A stretch of 64,000 bases of DNA, from assembly GCA_963725215.1 (NCBI GenBank), contig CAVRXQ010000006.1, forward strand, positions 124,001-188,000, in the 5' to 3' direction. Position numbers and translations under genes: made by a program. Below, one piece after another: positions 62,803 to 64,000 of the stretch (position 1 is its first letter; every line of letters starts with the position of its first letter). This DNA comes from CAVRXQ01 sp963725215. GTDB lineage: Bacteria > Actinomycetota > Acidimicrobiia > Acidimicrobiales > Bog-793. Below the pieces are notes generated by a model. The model saw only the letters and a list, made by a program, of their open reading frames with translations. It ran no database searches and had not been told where the DNA came from.

Positions 62803-64000
62803 TCAGCGAGTGGTGGCGGTCGGCGGCGCGAACTCGGGAAGGTTGGGCGCCGCTTGTGTGATCGCTTGGGCTGCGTCGTAGACATCGACAAAGCGGTTGT
62901 AAAGCGGAGCGAGCCCGACGCGGATGTAGTCGGGTTCTCTGAAGTCAACCAGCACACCTTGCGATTCGAGCTCGCGAACGAGCGTCGCGGCTCGAGGATG
63001 GCGCAAAGCGACGTGGCTTCCTCGGGATGAAGCATCCGAAGGAGACGCGAGCACGAGTTCGCTCGTTTCGATGGTCGGTCGGAGCAACTCGAGGAAAAGT
63101 GAAGAGAGCGCCCGCGATTTCTCGAACAACTCCGGTAGTTCGACCTCTTCGAAGAGCGAAAGACTCGCCGCGAGCGCCTGATACGAAAGCACGGGGGGCG
63201 ACCCGCATGCGAAGCGCCGGATACCGGGAGCAGCTTCATATGTGGGCTCGAACGCAAATGGTCGGGCGTGACCCATCCACCCGGGGAGCGGAGAGCGGCT
63301 CGCCTCTTGATGGCGGGCGGCAACGAACAGGTACGCGGGCGACCCCGGTCCGCCGTTCAGGTACTTGTAGGTACATCCGACCGCGAAATCCGCTTGGGCG
63401 AGATCGAGCGCGACGTCAACCGCTCCCGCGCTATGCGCGAGGTCCCAGACGACTAGTGCGCCGACCGCATGCACCTGCGCGGTGATCTCGGCCATCGGGA
63501 GCAGCTGCGCACTTCGGTAATCGACGTGGCTGAGCTCGACGACTGCCACATCGAAGTCGAGCGCGTCGAGGATCCGCGTCGGGTCCTCGACGCGACGCAC
63601 GGCGTGCCCACCCATCGCTTGTGCCGCCGCATGGACCATGTAGAGATCGGTCGGGAAGTTTTCGGCGTCAGTGACGATCGAGTGCCGATCCGGGCGAAGC
63701 GCGGCCGCCGCGCAGACGAGCTTGAACGTGTTGATCGACGTTGAATCGGTGACGAGGATTTCGGACGGATCGGCACCGACGATCGGCGCGAGGCGTGACC
63801 CGAGCGTAGTCGGAAGGTCGAACCAGCCCGCCTCGTCCCAGCTGCGGATGAGTCCTACACCCCATTCGCGACGGAGCACGACTTCCAAGCGGTCGACCGT
63901 GCGTCGAGGAAGCGGACCTAGCGAGTTGCCGAGGAAGTAGCGGACTCCTCGTGGAAGCACGAACTCGTCGCGCAAGCGCGACAGCGGATCGGCGGCGTCG
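62803..64000 (-). CDS. kynU: Kynureninase, cut by the right edge of the window
   Basis: The readable part has FLGNSLGPLPRRTVDRLEVV, the AENFPTDLYMVH segment, VVWDLAHSAGAVDVALDLAQ and the Schiff-base Lys in GCTYKYLNGGPGSPAYLF, all kynureninase signatures. It converts kynurenine to anthranilate and alanine in tryptophan catabolism. The open frame continues through 64000 (DAADPLSRLRDEFVLPRGVR), and no start is convincing before that, so the N-terminus is outside the window. It converges with tryptophanase. Confidence 0.88.
   Translation of the reverse strand, partial: DAADPLSRLRDEFVLPRGVRYFLGNSLGPLPRRTVDRLEVVLRREWGVGLIRSWDEAGWFDLPTTLGSRLAPIVGADPSEILVTDSTSINTFKLVCAAAALRPDRHSIVTDAENFPTDLYMVHAAAQAMGGHAVRRVEDPTRILDALDFDVAVVELSHVDYRSAQLLPMAEITAQVHAVGALVVWDLAHSAGAVDVALDLAQADFAVGCTYKYLNGGPGSPAYLFVAARHQEASRSPLPGWMGHARPFAFEPTYEAAPGIRRFACGSPPVLSYQALAASLSLFEEVELPELFEKSRALSSLFLELLRPTIETSELVLASPSDASSRGSHVALRHPRAATLVRELESQGVLVDFREPDYIRVGLAPLYNRFVDVYDAAQAITQAAPNLPEFAPPTATTR

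Overview
The window comes from a high-GC actinobacterium. Supporting evidence: a WhiB regulator (14.1 kb), the Mec-CysO-CysM-MurI-Rph-RdgB gene order known from Mycobacterium (49.3-53.4 kb), a PimB-like GT4 mannosyltransferase, a luciferase-like (F420-type) oxidoreductase, a DUF3048 protein, a DUF1918 protein, frequent GTG/TTG starts and GTGA/ATGA start-stop overlaps. The mix (LysM/BTAD membrane regulator, class II NrdJ, two-gene 2-oxoacid:ferredoxin oxidoreductase) would fit Acidimicrobiia or a related deep actinobacterial lineage. The exact placement is inference.

Layout. 1-1.5 kb: three broken genes (an unknown protein, a dodecin, a conserved hypothetical), each needing two frame changes to read. 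1.6-8.9 kb: a small integrative element with lower GC than its surroundings. It carries small membrane and hypothetical proteins, an orphan DPPY DNA methyltransferase, a putative HUH-type Rep, an excisionase-like protein, an HTH protein and a tyrosine integrase that ends 24 bp from the 3' end of rnpB. 8.95-17.4 kb: RNase P RNA, xseA-xseB, ferredoxin-reductase-like flavoprotein, glycerol kinase-like protein, WhiB, DnaQ-like exonuclease, LCP-family protein, secreted protein. 17.3-20.7 kb: GT2 glycosyltransferase coupled to a large polytopic membrane protein. 20.8 kb: tRNA-Val(GAC), followed by a front-end fatty-acid desaturase and a NagD-like HAD phosphatase. 23-38.7 kb: envelope proteins, glutamate dehydrogenase, MBL-fold/rhodanese protein divergent from an aldehyde dehydrogenase, DUF3048, alanine dehydrogenase, LysM/BTAD regulator, pirin, 6-phosphofructokinase, a galT remnant and galE. 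38.9-47.9 kb: PLDc_N/SHOCT protein, 2-oxoacid:ferredoxin oxidoreductase, methyltransferases, collagen-like and Fn3 secreted proteins, hemerythrin. 48.2-53.7 kb: tmRNA-smpB and the cysteine/cell-wall/nucleotide operon. 53.7-64 kb: PimB-like GT, SRPBCC, luciferase-like protein, NrdJ, a beta-hydroxyacid dehydrogenase, small proteins, tryptophanase and a partial kynureninase.

How the parts fit. SmpB and tmRNA form the trans-translation pair. Mec, the sulfur carrier CysO and CysM form the thiocarboxylate route to cysteine. CysO here ends GG-Ser-Ala, so it would need trimming. Glutamate dehydrogenase, alanine dehydrogenase, tryptophanase and kynureninase point to amino-acid turnover. Phosphofructokinase and GalE feed sugar metabolism, and LCP, GT2, GT4 and the membrane protein serve the envelope.

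A caution for every reader: several conserved genes (oxidoreductase beta subunit, cysM, murI, rdgB, MBL-rhodanese, a phage-region membrane protein) are each broken by one single-base indel, mostly in short homopolymers. This looks more like sequence error than biology. No CRISPR array was seen. The most interesting unexplained material is the rnpB-proximal element with its HUH Rep and unknown cargo, and the unusual C-terminus of CysO.
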